Shown piece after piece: positions 1-8,992 of a stretch of 64,000 nucleotides of DNA; within the stretch, counting starts at the first letter, position 1, and every line of letters begins with the position of its first letter. A model generated the notes under the pieces. The model did not search any database. It was not told the origin of the DNA and saw only the letters and a list, made by a program, of their open reading frames with translations. The stretch lies in assembly GCA_020718105.1 (NCBI GenBank), contig DYDA01000007.1, positions 1-64,000 of the forward strand, read 5' to 3'. Position numbers and translations under genes: made by a program. The DNA is from Micavibrio sp. (GTDB lineage: Bacteria > Pseudomonadota > Alphaproteobacteria > UBA9219).

Positions 1-357
1 TAAGCGTCGCCCGATTTTGGATCGCCAAAAGCAAAAATGCGTGACGATTGGGAGGCAGGGACTTGGGGCTAGGGGCTAGGGGAGGACTCTCCCTCCTGCC
101 GTCCGCACGCAGGCCTTGGCGAAGGCCAAGGCCGAAGAGGCGGAATCCGATTTGGTTTCTTCATCATCACAAACCAAATCGGATTCCGGATAGTTTTTCG
201 GCGCTCACGCGCCGCAAAACTTCCGGAATGACGAGAGGTTTGTTGGAATCTTGAAGGTTAGGCAAGAGGTCTATAAAACCAACGGTGGAAGGGGTATAGA
301 GTTAGGGAATAGAGTTTTCAGGGAGGGGCAGGAGCGAGGAAGAAGAGGAGAAGGATC
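1..357. other. Intergenic region with hairpins upstream of the Fis-like gene
   Basis: No gene is supported here. The first three bases (taa) could be the stop of a gene outside the window. Two inverted repeats are visible: a 17-bp perfect stem (GGAATCCGATTTGGTTT) at 142-187, and a second, imperfect one around 190-225. They resemble the palindromic intergenic repeats seen elsewhere in this window. The 68-residue ORF of the track at 48-254 runs straight through these hairpins and is probably not coding. Confidence 0.6.
277..298 (+). repeat. Short copy of the ACCAAC...GGTATA intergenic motif
   Basis: This is a shortened copy (ACCAACGGTGGAAGGGGTATA) of a motif found about ten times in the window. 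It points toward the Fis-like gene starting 60 bases downstream, so it may contain that gene's promoter. Confidence 0.4.
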
Positions 358-690
358 ATGACGGGGTTGCATGAACGTGAAAAAACAATAGAGCTAACAG
401 AAAAAAAGGCTGGGTTGGGGGCTTCGGTTGAACGCCATCTTGTTGCCTATTTCGAAGCGCATGAGGGGGCTTTGCCCGCCGTGGGTTTGTATGATCGCGT
501 GTTGCATGAAGTTGAAACGCCCTTGCTCGTTTTAGCTTTAAAGGCCTGTGGCGGTAACCAAATTCGTGCCGCCGCTCTTTTGGGCTTGAACCGCAATACG
601 CTTCGCAAGAAGATGGTCGAGCGCGGCATCGCCTTACCGCGTAGCCGCAGCCAAAGAAGGCAAAGGGAAGAAGGAAAAAAGACACAATGA
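358..690 (+). CDS. Stand-alone Fis-type helix-turn-helix protein, NtrC C-terminal-like
   Basis: This is a 110-residue DNA-binding protein. Residues about 45-95 (LYDRVLHEVETPLLVLAL...GNQIRAAALLGLNRNTLRKKM) match the Fis-type HTH that ends alphaproteobacterial NtrC proteins. There is no receiver or AAA+ sigma-54 domain ahead of it, and no remnant of one in the upstream 357 bases. The ATG at 358 has a strong ribosome-binding site (gaggagaagg). The gene overlaps the NtrY-like kinase by 4 bases (ATGA), so the two are probably cotranscribed and translationally coupled. It may be a reduced NtrC or an independent Fis family regulator; the basic C-terminal tail fits DNA binding. The exact regulon is unknown. 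Confidence 0.8.
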   Translation: MTGLHEREKTIELTEKKAGLGASVERHLVAYFEAHEGALPAVGLYDRVLHEVETPLLVLALKACGGNQIRAAALLGLNRNTLRKKMVERGIALPRSRSQRRQREEGKKTQ

Positions 691-2903
691 TCTTTGAAAA
701 GCGCCTTCGCTCTTTGCCCGCTTGGGTTACGCGCCATGACGTACGCGACAATCTGGCCGTTTTTTTGTCAATCGCTGCCATCGTTTTGGGATCCTCAACC
801 TATGCCGCGCTGACGCGCGCGCCTTTCTTTGGCAATGACCCGACGACGGTCACCGTTCTGCTGCTGGCGGATTTGGTTGTTATGCTTCTGCTTGGCACGC
901 TGGTTGCGCAGCGCATCTGGGGGATTTGGGGCAAGCGACGCAAGAACATGGCCGCCTCGCGCCTTCATGTGCGGGTCGTGTCGGTGTTCACCATGCTGGC
1001 CGCCGCGCCTGCCGTTTTGGTGGCCATGTTCGCAGGCGTGTTTTTCTATTATGGCGTGGAGGCGTGGTTTTCGGACCGCGTGCATACCGCGCTTGATGAA
1101 TCGCAGGCCGTGGCGCAAGCGTATTTGAAAGAGCATCAGCAAGTCCTTCGCGCCGACGCGATGGCCATGGCAAACGATTTAAACCGTCAAGCCGTGCGCC
1201 TTGCCGAGGATCCTGTGCGCCTTTCGCAAACGGTATCGGCGCAGGCCTATTTGCGATCCTTGACCGAGGTGATCGTTTTTGATGGCACAGGGAAAATCCT
1301 TGCGCGGTCAGGGTTGACGTTTGCTTTGTCGTTTGAGCCGATCACCGATGATATGCGCGAGCGTGCCCGCGCTGGTGAAGTGGTTCTGGTCGTTAGCGAT
1401 AACGATGATCGCGTGCGCGCTCTTTTGCGATTGGATAATTTTGTGGATACCTATCTGTTCGTCGGCAGGCTGGTAGAGCCGAAGGTTCTGGCTCATATGG
1501 AAACGACGCAAAAGGCCGTGACCGAGTATAATAATTTGAAGGACCATAGCGCTGGCATTCGTGCCATGATCACCGTGATCTTTGTCGTGGTTGCGCTTTT
1601 GCTTCTGTTGACGGCGGTTTGGTTTGGATTGAACTTTGCCTCTAGCCTTGTGAGGCCTATCAGCGCTTTGATCGGCGCGACGGATCGCGTGCGTCATGGC
1701 GATTTGTCGGCGCGGGTTGAGGAAACCGATAGCCAGAACACCGATGATGAGCTGGCTTTGTTGGGTCGCGCCTTTAACCGCATGACGGGGCAATTAGAGA
1801 CGCAGCGCAGTGAATTGGTGGAGGCCAACCGTCAGTTGGATTTGCGTCGCCGTTTTACCGAAGCGGTGTTAGAGGGCGTATCGGCGGGCGTGATCGGCCT
1901 TGATGCGCAGTTTTGCATTCAAATGATGAACGCCCGCGCGATGGAATTTTTTCAAATCACGAACGATGAGGCTTTGGCCGGACATCCCTTGAAAGTCATT
2001 GCGCCAGAGATTGACTCTTTGCTAGAGGCTATGCCTCATAACGCTAAAATGAAGGATGGTGAGGTTGAGATTAAGAGGACGGGCCTTCCGCCGCGCACGC
2101 TGCTTGTGCGGCTTTCGTCTGAGACGGCAGGCGGCGAGGTGCGCGGCTATGTTGTGACGTTCGATGACGTGACCGAGTTGGTTCTAGCCCAGCGCAAGGC
2201 CGCATGGGCCGACGTTGCGCGGCGCATCGCGCATGAGATTAAGAATCCTCTCACGCCCATTCAGCTTTCGGCGGAGCGCCTTCGCCGGAAGTATATGAGC
2301 GAGATCACGACGGATCCCGAAGTGTTCCAGACTTGCACCGACACGATTATTCGCCATGTCGAAGACATTGGCCGCATGGTGGATGAGTTCTCGGACTTTG
2401 CCCGTATGCCGACCCCTGTCATCCGGCGAAATGATGTTCGGGCGTTATGCAGGCAGACGCTGTTTTTGCAAAGCTCAACGCGGGTTGATATCCATTATTT
2501 CCAAAGTCTGCCCGATGATAAGGTGATGGCCTATTGCGATGAGCGTCAGCTGGCGCAGGCGCTCACCAACCTTTTGAAGAACGCCGCCGAGGCCATCGAT
2601 GGAAGGCCTTTGCCTAAGGGGGCCGAGACGTTGCCTGCGGGGGAGATTATCTTGTCGTTGAGCGTGGAGGATGGTTTGGTGACGCTTAGCGTCGCGGATA
2701 ACGGACGTGGCCTTCCTGTTGAGGAGCGTGAGAAACTGACCGAGCCTTATGTCACGACGCGCAGCAAGGGAACGGGGCTGGGTCTTGCGATCGTCAAAAA
2801 AATTATGGAAGATCATGGCGGCAGTCTGACCTTGCAAGACAGGCAAGGCGGCGGCGCGACCATTGCCCTTATCTGGCCGCAAAAAAGGAAAGAAGGGGAA
2901 TGA
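687..2903 (+). CDS. ntrY: NtrY-like membrane sensor histidine kinase
   Basis: This is a 738-residue sensor kinase. Three hydrophobic segments lie in the first 130 residues, followed by a periplasmic loop and another membrane segment near 295-320. A HAMP linker (about 320-380), a PAS domain (about 395-490) and a HisKA domain with the phospho-acceptor His516 in the RIAHEIKNPLTPIQLSAERLRRKY block come next. The ATPase domain has VADNGRGLP and GTGLGLAIVKK boxes. The order of domains and the H-box are typical of NtrY, which with NtrX controls nitrogen and redox-related genes in alphaproteobacteria. No ntrX follows: the next gene is on the other strand after about 60 bases. The partner regulator must be elsewhere. 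The ATG overlaps the stop of the Fis-like gene. Confidence 0.85.
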   Translation: MIFEKRLRSLPAWVTRHDVRDNLAVFLSIAAIVLGSSTYAALTRAPFFGNDPTTVTVLLLADLVVMLLLGTLVAQRIWGIWGKRRKNMAASRLHVRVVSVFTMLAAAPAVLVAMFAGVFFYYGVEAWFSDRVHTALDESQAVAQAYLKEHQQVLRADAMAMANDLNRQAVRLAEDPVRLSQTVSAQAYLRSLTEVIVFDGTGKILARSGLTFALSFEPITDDMRERARAGEVVLVVSDNDDRVRALLRLDNFVDTYLFVGRLVEPKVLAHMETTQKAVTEYNNLKDHSAGIRAMITVIFVVVALLLLLTAVWFGLNFASSLVRPISALIGATDRVRHGDLSARVEETDSQNTDDELALLGRAFNRMTGQLETQRSELVEANRQLDLRRRFTEAVLEGVSAGVIGLDAQFCIQMMNARAMEFFQITNDEALAGHPLKVIAPEIDSLLEAMPHNAKMKDGEVEIKRTGLPPRTLLVRLSSETAGGEVRGYVVTFDDVTELVLAQRKAAWADVARRIAHEIKNPLTPIQLSAERLRRKYMSEITTDPEVFQTCTDTIIRHVEDIGRMVDEFSDFARMPTPVIRRNDVRALCRQTLFLQSSTRVDIHYFQSLPDDKVMAYCDERQLAQALTNLLKNAAEAIDGRPLPKGAETLPAGEIILSLSVEDGLVTLSVADNGRGLPVEEREKLTEPYVTTRSKGTGLGLAIVKKIMEDHGGSLTLQDRQGGGATIALIWPQKRKEGE

Positions 2904-2963
2904 CGGAAGGACTAATCGTTAGGGTCATCAAGATTCTTTACTCTGTCGCCTGACTCATGAACC

Positions 2964-4883
2964 TTATCCCCGTTTGAATTCAGGCACCAGCTCCTCTAGG
3001 CGAGCGATGGCGGCGGTCTCGGTCATGCCTGCTTGCAACAGCGTCGCGAAGTTGGCCAGCGTTTGCTGCAACTGCGGCAGTTCAACCGTTGGCGATTTGG
3101 CAAGGCGCACGCCATCGGCGGCTGAGAGGATGAGCTCTTCGCTGGGTCCAAAAAGCTCCTCGTACATTTTCTCCCCAGGACGAAGTCCCGTATAAGTGAT
3201 CTTGATATCCTCATCGGGCTTTAGCCCTGCAAGGCGGATCATCTGCCGCGCTAGATCAGCGATTTTAACAGGCTGCCCCATGTCCAAAACCATCACTTTG
3301 CCGCGTTGATCTCCCGGTTGTATGCCAAGCGCCGAGGCTTGCAAGACCAGCTCCACCGCTTCGCGCACGGTCATGAAATAGCGTGTGATGTCGGGATGCG
3401 TGACCGTAAGGGGGCCGCCCTTGGCAATTTGTTCTTGAAAGCGCGGCACGACCGATCCTGTTGATCCCAGTACATTGCCAAAGCGCACCGTCACAAAGCG
3501 TGAGGAGGGCGAAAGGAGATCAAGCGCTTGAATATACATCTCGGCAAGGCGCTTCGTTGCCCCCATGACATTGGTGGGATGGACAGCCTTATCGGTTGAA
3601 ATCATGACCATCGCCGCAACGCCCGCCTTTGCGGCGCAATCGGCCACAAGGCGCGTGCCGATCACGTTGGTTAAAAGCGCCTCGCGAGCGTTGAACTCGG
3701 CAATCGGCACATGCTTGATCGCAGCGGCATGGAAAACAAGGTCGGGCTTTTCGTCGCGAAAAATTTGCGACAGCCGCGCCGCATCGCGCACATCGGCGAT
3801 ATAGGCGCGTTTGCTTTGCAGGGGAAGCGCCTCATGAATCTCCATCTCGATCTTGTAAAGGTTGAACTCGCTGGCATCCACCATGACAAGAAGGGAAGGG
3901 TTAAGGGCCGCAATTTGTCTGACAAGCTCAGAGCCAATCGTGCCGCCTGCGCCCGTGACCAAAACGCGCTTACCCGCTACCAAAGCGCCGATAGCGTCGC
4001 GGTTGAGGATCGTTTCGGGACGCCCCAGTAAATCCTCTAACGCGATGGGTTGATCACGCATGGTCTGTTTTGTTTGAAGATCGTTGCTAAGTTCTGTCAA
4101 GGCGGGCAAGCGGGAAAGTTTAAGCCCCAACGCGGCGCATTGATCCAAAAGACCCGCCATCATCGGCGCGTTCATGCGCGTGGTGGCGCGTGTGATGACG
4201 ACGCGGCTGGGGGCGCGATCCTTATCGCGCAACAGGTCAATGATGCGTGGCAGGTCGTCAACGGTTCCCATCACAGGAATGCCGTGGACGTGACGGCCCA
4301 CGCGCTTTGCATTCTCACCAACGATGCCGACAATGCGAAAAGGCGCTTGAGGGTTGCTGCCTACCGCGCGAATAAACAGATCAGCTTCATCGCCTGCGCC
4401 GATCAAAAGGACATTGACTCGCCCACCGCCCGATTTCTCCCACAGGGCGCTTAAACGCCTTTCACGCATCACGCGCAGCAGCATGCGCGGGCCGCTAAGC
4501 CCCGCCATCACGATAAACCAGACGATAAAGGGCAGCGTGCGCGGCACGCCATCAAGGCGCATGACCAGAAAGGCGACAATCGTATAAGCTACAACGGCGA
4601 TGGTGGTGGTTTTTAGAATCTGGCTTAAATCGCGCAGGGAAGCAAAAGCCCATATCCCGCGATAAAGACCACCGAACCAAAAGACGATAGCGCACGTTAA
4701 GGTGAACAGACCCGTTCCTGCCAGTATTTGCTGGGGCGGGAGCTGCAAGATTTCATCGCCCAGTCGGAAATAGAGTGCGACGATATAAGCCAAGGCCGCA
4801 ATCACGACATCGTGAAGAAAGGCAAGGCCTCGGCGGCTAAGGCGGTGAATGCGAAAGGAGCGAAAGGAAGAAATGATTTTCAT
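2964..4883 (-). CDS. CapD/PglF-like membrane nucleoside-diphosphate-sugar 4,6-dehydratase
   Basis: This 639-residue polysaccharide biosynthesis protein has four N-terminal membrane helices (about residues 20-125), a CoA-binding-like Rossmann domain, and a C-terminal SDR dehydratase domain. The second domain starts with VLVTGAGGTIGSELVRQI, the NAD(P)-binding GxxGxxG motif. The STDKAVHPTNVMGATKR block shows Met in place of the usual SDR Tyr, as in the long CapD/WbpM/PglF type UDP-GlcNAc 4,6-dehydratases. These enzymes make UDP-4-keto-6-deoxy sugars such as precursors of bacillosamine or QuiNAc. It is the last gene of a three-gene minus-strand operon and starts 3 bases after the stop of the WecA-like gene, so a role in O-antigen or capsule initiation is likely. 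Confidence 0.88.
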   Translation of the reverse strand: MKIISSFRSFRIHRLSRRGLAFLHDVVIAALAYIVALYFRLGDEILQLPPQQILAGTGLFTLTCAIVFWFGGLYRGIWAFASLRDLSQILKTTTIAVVAYTIVAFLVMRLDGVPRTLPFIVWFIVMAGLSGPRMLLRVMRERRLSALWEKSGGGRVNVLLIGAGDEADLFIRAVGSNPQAPFRIVGIVGENAKRVGRHVHGIPVMGTVDDLPRIIDLLRDKDRAPSRVVITRATTRMNAPMMAGLLDQCAALGLKLSRLPALTELSNDLQTKQTMRDQPIALEDLLGRPETILNRDAIGALVAGKRVLVTGAGGTIGSELVRQIAALNPSLLVMVDASEFNLYKIEMEIHEALPLQSKRAYIADVRDAARLSQIFRDEKPDLVFHAAAIKHVPIAEFNAREALLTNVIGTRLVADCAAKAGVAAMVMISTDKAVHPTNVMGATKRLAEMYIQALDLLSPSSRFVTVRFGNVLGSTGSVVPRFQEQIAKGGPLTVTHPDITRYFMTVREAVELVLQASALGIQPGDQRGKVMVLDMGQPVKIADLARQMIRLAGLKPDEDIKITYTGLRPGEKMYEELFGPSEELILSAADGVRLAKSPTVELPQLQQTLANFATLLQAGMTETAAIARLEELVPEFKRG

Positions 4884-4886
4884 GGG

Positions 4887-5963
4887 TCAGCGAACTTTCT
4901 GAGCGCTTTTGGTCAAGGAGGCCAAAAGAATAGCGATGATCAATACACCAATGCCAAGGCCAAGCCAAGGGGTTGCCATGGCCAGCAGGGCTGCGCCAAA
5001 CAAAGCGATATTGGCGGCGATGATTTTATACAGGACAGGCTTGGGATTTCCCTCGCCCAGCGTGGCGCGTTGATAGAAGTGTTGGCGATGTGCTTGCCAT
5101 ATTTTCTCGCCCCGCAGAGCGCGGCGCGTGATCGTGATCCCACTATCGGCCAGATAATAGAGGGGCAGGATAAGCGCGGGAAGCCAAAGATTGAGGCTTG
5201 CCAGTTTGAGCAGCAAATACCCTATTAAAAAGCCAAGGGGCACGCTGCCGACATCGCCCATAAAAAGCCGCGCCGGAGGCCAGTTGTAAATCAAAAAGCC
5301 TGCGCTTGACCCGATGATCATGGCACACAAAGCCAAGTCATGGAGGAGGGGGGCTTGCGGATCAAGAACGGTCATCGCCCCGATTAAAGAAGCGATGCCC
5401 GTTACGACCGCGATGGTTTGCGTAGCCGTCAGGCCATCAATGCCGTCCATAAAATTATACAGGTTCATAAACCACGCCCAGCCAAGAACCATCAAAGCGC
5501 GATCCAGCCAGAAGGGCAGCGCCGCGCCAAACAACGTCGCGTGGTCACCCAGCGCAAAGCTTCCGATCAAGGCGGCAAGAAGATGGATGGAAAGGCGAAG
5601 GCTGGCGGATACGCTTTTACGATCATCCAGCCATGAAATGCCCATCAAAAGCAAAACGCTGGCAAGGAGATAGAGAAAAGAAAACGGGATCCCCGCGCTC
5701 ATCCAATCCGTCATGCCAGCGAAGGCTGGCATCCCCTTTGTTATATGGAAAAAGACGGAAAACAAACTGATCAACACCATCCCCACCACAATCACCGTCA
5801 TCATGGCAAGGCCTCCCCCGCGAGGCACGGGGGCGGTGTGCATGCTGCGCTCGTTCGGAATGTCCATCATCGCCTTGGCGATCAGGCGACCCTTTAGCCA
5901 CCGCGTGAGCAATGTGCTTGCGATAAATGCGATGAGGATCGTTAAGTTAAAGGGAAGAGACAT
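4887..5963 (-). CDS. WecA/MraY-family undecaprenyl-phosphate glycosyl-1-phosphate transferase
   Basis: This 358-residue polytopic membrane protein of the glycosyltransferase 4 family transfers a sugar phosphate to undecaprenyl phosphate. The conserved blocks PRGGGLAM, ISWLDDRKSVS, NLYNFMDGIDGLT (catalytic Asp region), FMGDVGSVPLGF and a basic loop (GEKIWQAHRQHFYQRA) are all present. The protein contains an in-frame insertion of a genomic palindromic repeat, read as KGMPAFAGMTDWMSAG at about residues 75-90, in the loop between two membrane segments. The gene sits between the RfbD-like reductase upstream and the CapD-like dehydratase downstream on the same strand. The product probably starts the lipid-linked O-unit built from the deoxysugar made by its neighbours. 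Confidence 0.9.
   Translation of the reverse strand: MSLPFNLTILIAFIASTLLTRWLKGRLIAKAMMDIPNERSMHTAPVPRGGGLAMMTVIVVGMVLISLFSVFFHITKGMPAFAGMTDWMSAGIPFSFLYLLASVLLLMGISWLDDRKSVSASLRLSIHLLAALIGSFALGDHATLFGAALPFWLDRALMVLGWAWFMNLYNFMDGIDGLTATQTIAVVTGIASLIGAMTVLDPQAPLLHDLALCAMIIGSSAGFLIYNWPPARLFMGDVGSVPLGFLIGYLLLKLASLNLWLPALILPLYYLADSGITITRRALRGEKIWQAHRQHFYQRATLGEGNPKPVLYKIIAANIALFGAALLAMATPWLGLGIGVLIIAILLASLTKSAQKVR
5713..5732. repeat. Palindromic repeat inserted inside the WecA-like gene
   Basis: The 20-base palindrome ATGCCAGC-GAAG-GCTGGCAT occurs in frame within the coding sequence, with shared flanks (cgtc / ccc) on both sides. The same palindrome occurs intergenically at 44449-44468 upstream of tig. 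Confidence 0.85.
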
Positions 5964-5985
5964 GGTTTAATCCGGCTTTATTCTT

Positions 5986-6900
5986 TTATCTTGGCATGCG
6001 GCCTGCGTTGATCAGGATGGTGAGCGAGTCGTCGATGCCGTCCTGCCATGGCTTTTGTTCGATGCCATACACGTCCTTGATCTTGCTGCACTCCAGCGCC
6101 GAGTAGCGGGGGCGCAGTTTAAGGTGGGGCATGTCGTTGCTGACAATCGGCGTGAGGCGAGGGTGCTTCTTGGTATGCGGTGCATAGGCTTTGAGGACGG
6201 CCTCGGTAAAGGTGCAGCGCGAGCACGCAGGCGTTCCGCACAGGTGAAAGGTTCCAAACCCATCCGTTTTGCCCGCAAGGATTGCCGTGCCCATCACGAT
6301 CACGGCGTCTGCTACGTCAAGCACTGATGTCGGGCCAGCGATAATATCATTCACGACGCGCAGCTCGTCTTTCTCTTCGATGGCTTTAAGTGTGCTGGTT
6401 AAAAGATTGCGGCGAAAGGGGCCAAAGACCGAGGACACGCGCAAAATCACATGAAAGGGCGTCTCGTGACGAATGGCTTCCTCGCCCATCATACGGCTTT
6501 GGCCGTAATGGCTGACGGGGTTCATCTGATCGTCTGGCAGATAGGGCGTGTTTTGGCGGCCATCAAAGACATAGTCGGTTGAAAGATGGATCAAAGGAAC
6601 GTCCAGCGCCGAACACTGTGCGGCCATCTGCGCCACGGCGCGGAAATTAACCGCATCGGCGGTTTCGTGATCCTCTTCCGCGCCATCGATGCGGGCAAGG
6701 CAGGCGGCGTTGATGACCAAATCAGGCTTAAAATCCTGCATGGCGCTCCGCAAAGAGGCCGGATTGGTGATGTCGCAATCAGCGCGTGAAAAAAGCCCCA
6801 TCTTCCACGATGGAAAGGGCCCGTCTTGTGCTGCAAGATGCTGCATCGCTTGACCAGCTTGACCGGCCGCGCCAAGAAGCATGATACGGTGTTGTTGCAT
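5986..6900 (-). CDS. RfbD-like NAD(P)-dependent sugar reductase
   Basis: This 304-residue extended SDR is of the dTDP-4-dehydrorhamnose reductase type. It has the N-terminal MLLGAAGQAGQAM nucleotide-binding motif, DLVINAACLARIDGAEED, LSTDYVFDGRQNTPY and VSSVFGPFRRN, all family hallmarks. I choose the ATG at 6900 (MQQHRIMLLG) because a good ribosome-binding site (aagga) precedes it and the extra 21 residues of the longer ORF do not look like protein. The catalytic YxxxK motif reads YGQSR, with Arg in place of Lys, so either the activity is altered or the substrate is unusual. It is the first gene of the polysaccharide operon; the WecA-like gene starts 22 bases later. Confidence 0.82.
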   Translation of the reverse strand: MQQHRIMLLGAAGQAGQAMQHLAAQDGPFPSWKMGLFSRADCDITNPASLRSAMQDFKPDLVINAACLARIDGAEEDHETADAVNFRAVAQMAAQCSALDVPLIHLSTDYVFDGRQNTPYLPDDQMNPVSHYGQSRMMGEEAIRHETPFHVILRVSSVFGPFRRNLLTSTLKAIEEKDELRVVNDIIAGPTSVLDVADAVIVMGTAILAGKTDGFGTFHLCGTPACSRCTFTEAVLKAYAPHTKKHPRLTPIVSNDMPHLKLRPRYSALECSKIKDVYGIEQKPWQDGIDDSLTILINAGRMPR

Positions 6901-6989
6901 AGCCAGCCTATTCCTTGATAAAGGGGATTCGCCTCGCAATAGTAAAGGGGGGGCAAAAAACAAGCAAGACTGTTCAAAAAAAAGGCTTT

Positions 6990-8330
6990 TTAGACAGCCT
7001 TGGCATTGCGCAAGAAGGCCTGAACTTCGCTGCTGAGGCTTTCGGCCTCGCGAGACAAGGACGATGCGGCATCAGACACATGCGCTGAGGCCTCCCCTGT
7101 CTCATTAGCGCCTTGGCTGACATGGGTGATATTCACGGTTACAAGGCGCGTGCCTTCCGAAGCTTCTTGAACATTGCGTGCGATTTCGCGTGTGGCTTCG
7201 CCCTGTTGTTCTACGGATGTTAAGATCGCGCCTGCAATCGCGTTAATCTCGATAATAATCTGGCTGATGCCTTGAATGGCATCGACAACCTCGTTGGTTG
7301 AGGCTTGAATCTCACTGACCTGTTGGCTGATTTCTTCTGTCGCTTTTGTTGTTTGATTGGCCAGATTCTTGACCTCACTGGCCACAACGGCAAAGCCCTT
7401 GCCTGCTTCGCCTGCGCGCGCGGCCTCAATCGTTGCATTGAGTGCCAAAAGGTTCGTTTGTCCGGCAATCGCGCTAATCAGTTTAATGATGTCGCCGATT
7501 TTTTGCGCGCCTTCGGCCAGTTTAGAGACAGTCAGGTTCGTCTTTTCCGCATCCTCAACGGCCTTGTTGGCGATAGAGGAGGACTGCCCAACCTGCCGCG
7601 AGATTTCCGCCACGGATGCCGAAAGTTCCTCGGCGGCTGAGGCCACTGTTTGCACGTTCGCGCTGGCTTTTTCAGCGGCTGAGGCGACGCTTGTTGATTG
7701 CTCAATGGTGTTGGTGGCGATAGAGGACATATGGTGCGCCGTGTCTTGCAACTTTTGGGCGGCTGAGGCGACTGTTTCAACCAGATCGGTTGTTTTGCCT
7801 TCAAAGGCTTGCATCAAAGTGTCCAGCTTACGGCCACGTTGCGCCCTATCTTCCAATAAAGCTTCTTGATACGTTGATATGGCAATATCCATATCCAGCA
7901 TAACGGCGCAATTGATGGCGCGGATTAGGGCCGCCATTTTAGCAGGCGACCATTTAAACTTCGCCACGATTAAATCGGTCAGACAGCTTAGAACAAAATT
8001 GTATCCGCCAATGTACCAACGCGGCTCCAACCCGATCTTGCAGTGGATCAGGCCAATGCGATGAACGCTTTCATAATAGGCATCATCAAAGCGGCCAGAA
8101 AACAAACCGCTCCAGTGAACGCGCTGCGCTTTTTTCAGGCGCGGGATTTGATCGCCCGCCATGGCCTTAAGGGCGGGAACACTGCCAAGATGCTCATAAA
8201 AACCATCCAAGATGGGCTGAAGATTTTGTTCAACCTGTGGCCAAATCCCTCGCAAAAGCTCAGACGTTTGATCATCGATCTTCATAAACCTCAAACGCTG
8301 GCGCAAAGAATCTAAGGATGTTTCATTCAT
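6990..8330 (-). CDS. Globin-coupled methyl-accepting chemotaxis protein (HemAT-like)
   Basis: This 446-residue soluble chemoreceptor has no membrane helices. Residues about 1-165 form a protoglobin domain, with the conserved [22 protein letters not shown] segment carrying the likely proximal haem ligand His96. A coiled-coil methyl-accepting domain follows, with the hairpin-tip sequence [34 protein letters not shown]. Proteins of this kind sense oxygen through haem and signal through CheA/CheW. A transducer for oxygen taxis fits an organism that carries hydrogenase-maturation and rhodoquinone genes. No che genes are near, and the gene is monocistronic, with 730 bases of repeats upstream. Confidence 0.92.
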   Translation of the reverse strand: MNETSLDSLRQRLRFMKIDDQTSELLRGIWPQVEQNLQPILDGFYEHLGSVPALKAMAGDQIPRLKKAQRVHWSGLFSGRFDDAYYESVHRIGLIHCKIGLEPRWYIGGYNFVLSCLTDLIVAKFKWSPAKMAALIRAINCAVMLDMDIAISTYQEALLEDRAQRGRKLDTLMQAFEGKTTDLVETVASAAQKLQDTAHHMSSIATNTIEQSTSVASAAEKASANVQTVASAAEELSASVAEISRQVGQSSSIANKAVEDAEKTNLTVSKLAEGAQKIGDIIKLISAIAGQTNLLALNATIEAARAGEAGKGFAVVASEVKNLANQTTKATEEISQQVSEIQASTNEVVDAIQGISQIIIEINAIAGAILTSVEQQGEATREIARNVQEASEGTRLVTVNITHVSQGANETGEASAHVSDAASSLSREAESLSSEVQAFLRNAKAV

Positions 8331-8413
8331 GGGGGCATGTCCAGCGCGAGGGTGATAAAAGGGCTGAGAGGAAAAAAGCCCTCTGGCAAGAAGGTATGGT
8401 TAATTTTTCTTTT

Positions 8414-8444
8414 TGTACAGCGAAAACAGTTTAAGAGTTGGTAA
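8414..8444 (-). repeat. ACCAAC motif copy upstream of the globin chemoreceptor
   Basis: On the minus strand it reads TTACCAACTCTTAAACTGTTTTCGCTGTAC. It points at the chemoreceptor gene, about 85 bases upstream of its start. The final TATA block is degenerate here. Confidence 0.4.
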
Positions 8445-8520
8445 GTGAAGCAAAACAAACGGGATGCCCGCTTTCTTGTTTTTTCTGTTTCAAAAAAACA
8501 ATTTTTGAAGTGGAAGAGGC

Positions 8521-8548
8521 ATATACCCCTTCCACTTCAAGAATTGGT
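8521..8548 (-). repeat. ACCAAT...GGTATA motif copy
   Basis: On the minus strand it reads ACCAATTCTTGAAGTGGAAGGGGTATAT, the same layout as the other copies: ACCAA block, TTGAA, then GGTATA after about 17 bases. Confidence 0.4.
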
Positions 8549-8581
8549 TTTTAACGCGCTGTTTGTGCAAGGACAATGGTG

Positions 8582-8753
8582 TTCCTCCCCCCTTGCGGGG
8601 GAGGAAAGTTTTTCTTGGGTTTACGTCAGTAAGCCCTAGAAAAACTAGGTGGGGGGTTATCTCTTTGCATCATGTGTGACCCCCCACCTATGAAAACTAA
8701 GACTTACTCGCGCAAGCCTAAGTTTTCATTTCCTCCCCCGCAAGGGGGGAGGT
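8582..8753. repeat. Nested palindromic repeat element, G-rich variant
   Basis: The outer arms TTCCTCCCCCCTTGCGGGGGAGGAAA and TTTCCTCCCCCGCAAGGGGGGAGG are each small hairpins. The inner arms (aggtggggggt / accccccacct) pair with each other. The plan is the same as in the elements at 32476, 33726 and 37947, with different stem sequence. Confidence 0.7.
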
Positions 8754-8782
8754 CAAGAGAGGGGGCATAAAACGATCCTGTT

Positions 8783-8810
8783 TACCAACGCTTGAACTGT
8801 TTTGGGTATA
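8783..8810 (+). repeat. ACCAAC...GGGTATA motif copy, consensus form
   Basis: Reads TACCAACGCTTGAACTGTTTTGGGTATA, the best copy of the motif. It points toward rarA, about 250 bases away. Confidence 0.5.
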
Positions 8811-8867
8811 TACTTCTCGTGAATGAAGAGTTGGTTTTCTGGCAGCAGAAAAAAACAAGGAAACTGG

Positions 8868-8887
8868 ATCCCCGCTTTCGCGGGGAT
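8868..8887. repeat. Small palindrome, first of an opposed pair
   Basis: ATCCCCGC-TTTC-GCGGGGAT followed by GACG. This belongs to the class of short extragenic palindromes with cgtc/ccc flanks. Confidence 0.7.
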
Positions 8888-8924
8888 GACGCTAAAGGGA
8901 AATGATGCCATAAAAAACACCGTC

Positions 8925-8944
8925 ATTCCCGCGAAAGCGGGAAT
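8925..8944. repeat. Small palindrome, second of an opposed pair
   Basis: ATTCCCGC-GAAA-GCGGGAAT preceded by CGTC, inverted relative to the copy at 8868. The two together could fold into a larger structure. Confidence 0.7.
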
Positions 8945-8965
8945 CCCGTTTGTTTTGTTCCACTT

Positions 8966-8992
8966 GCCAACTCTTCAATTGTTTTGGGTATA
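8966..8992 (+). repeat. GCCAAC...GGGTATA motif copy just upstream of rarA
   Basis: Reads GCCAACTCTTCAATTGTTTTGGGTATA. It ends about 70 bases before the rarA start, a distance that would suit a promoter. Confidence 0.45.

Noticed and set aside
48-254. 68-residue ORF at the left edge
   Set aside because: It runs through two hairpins and has a composition expected of translated repeats.
8445-8639. 64-residue ORF
   Set aside because: It crosses the palindromic element and motif copies; no ribosome-binding site or protein-like sequence.
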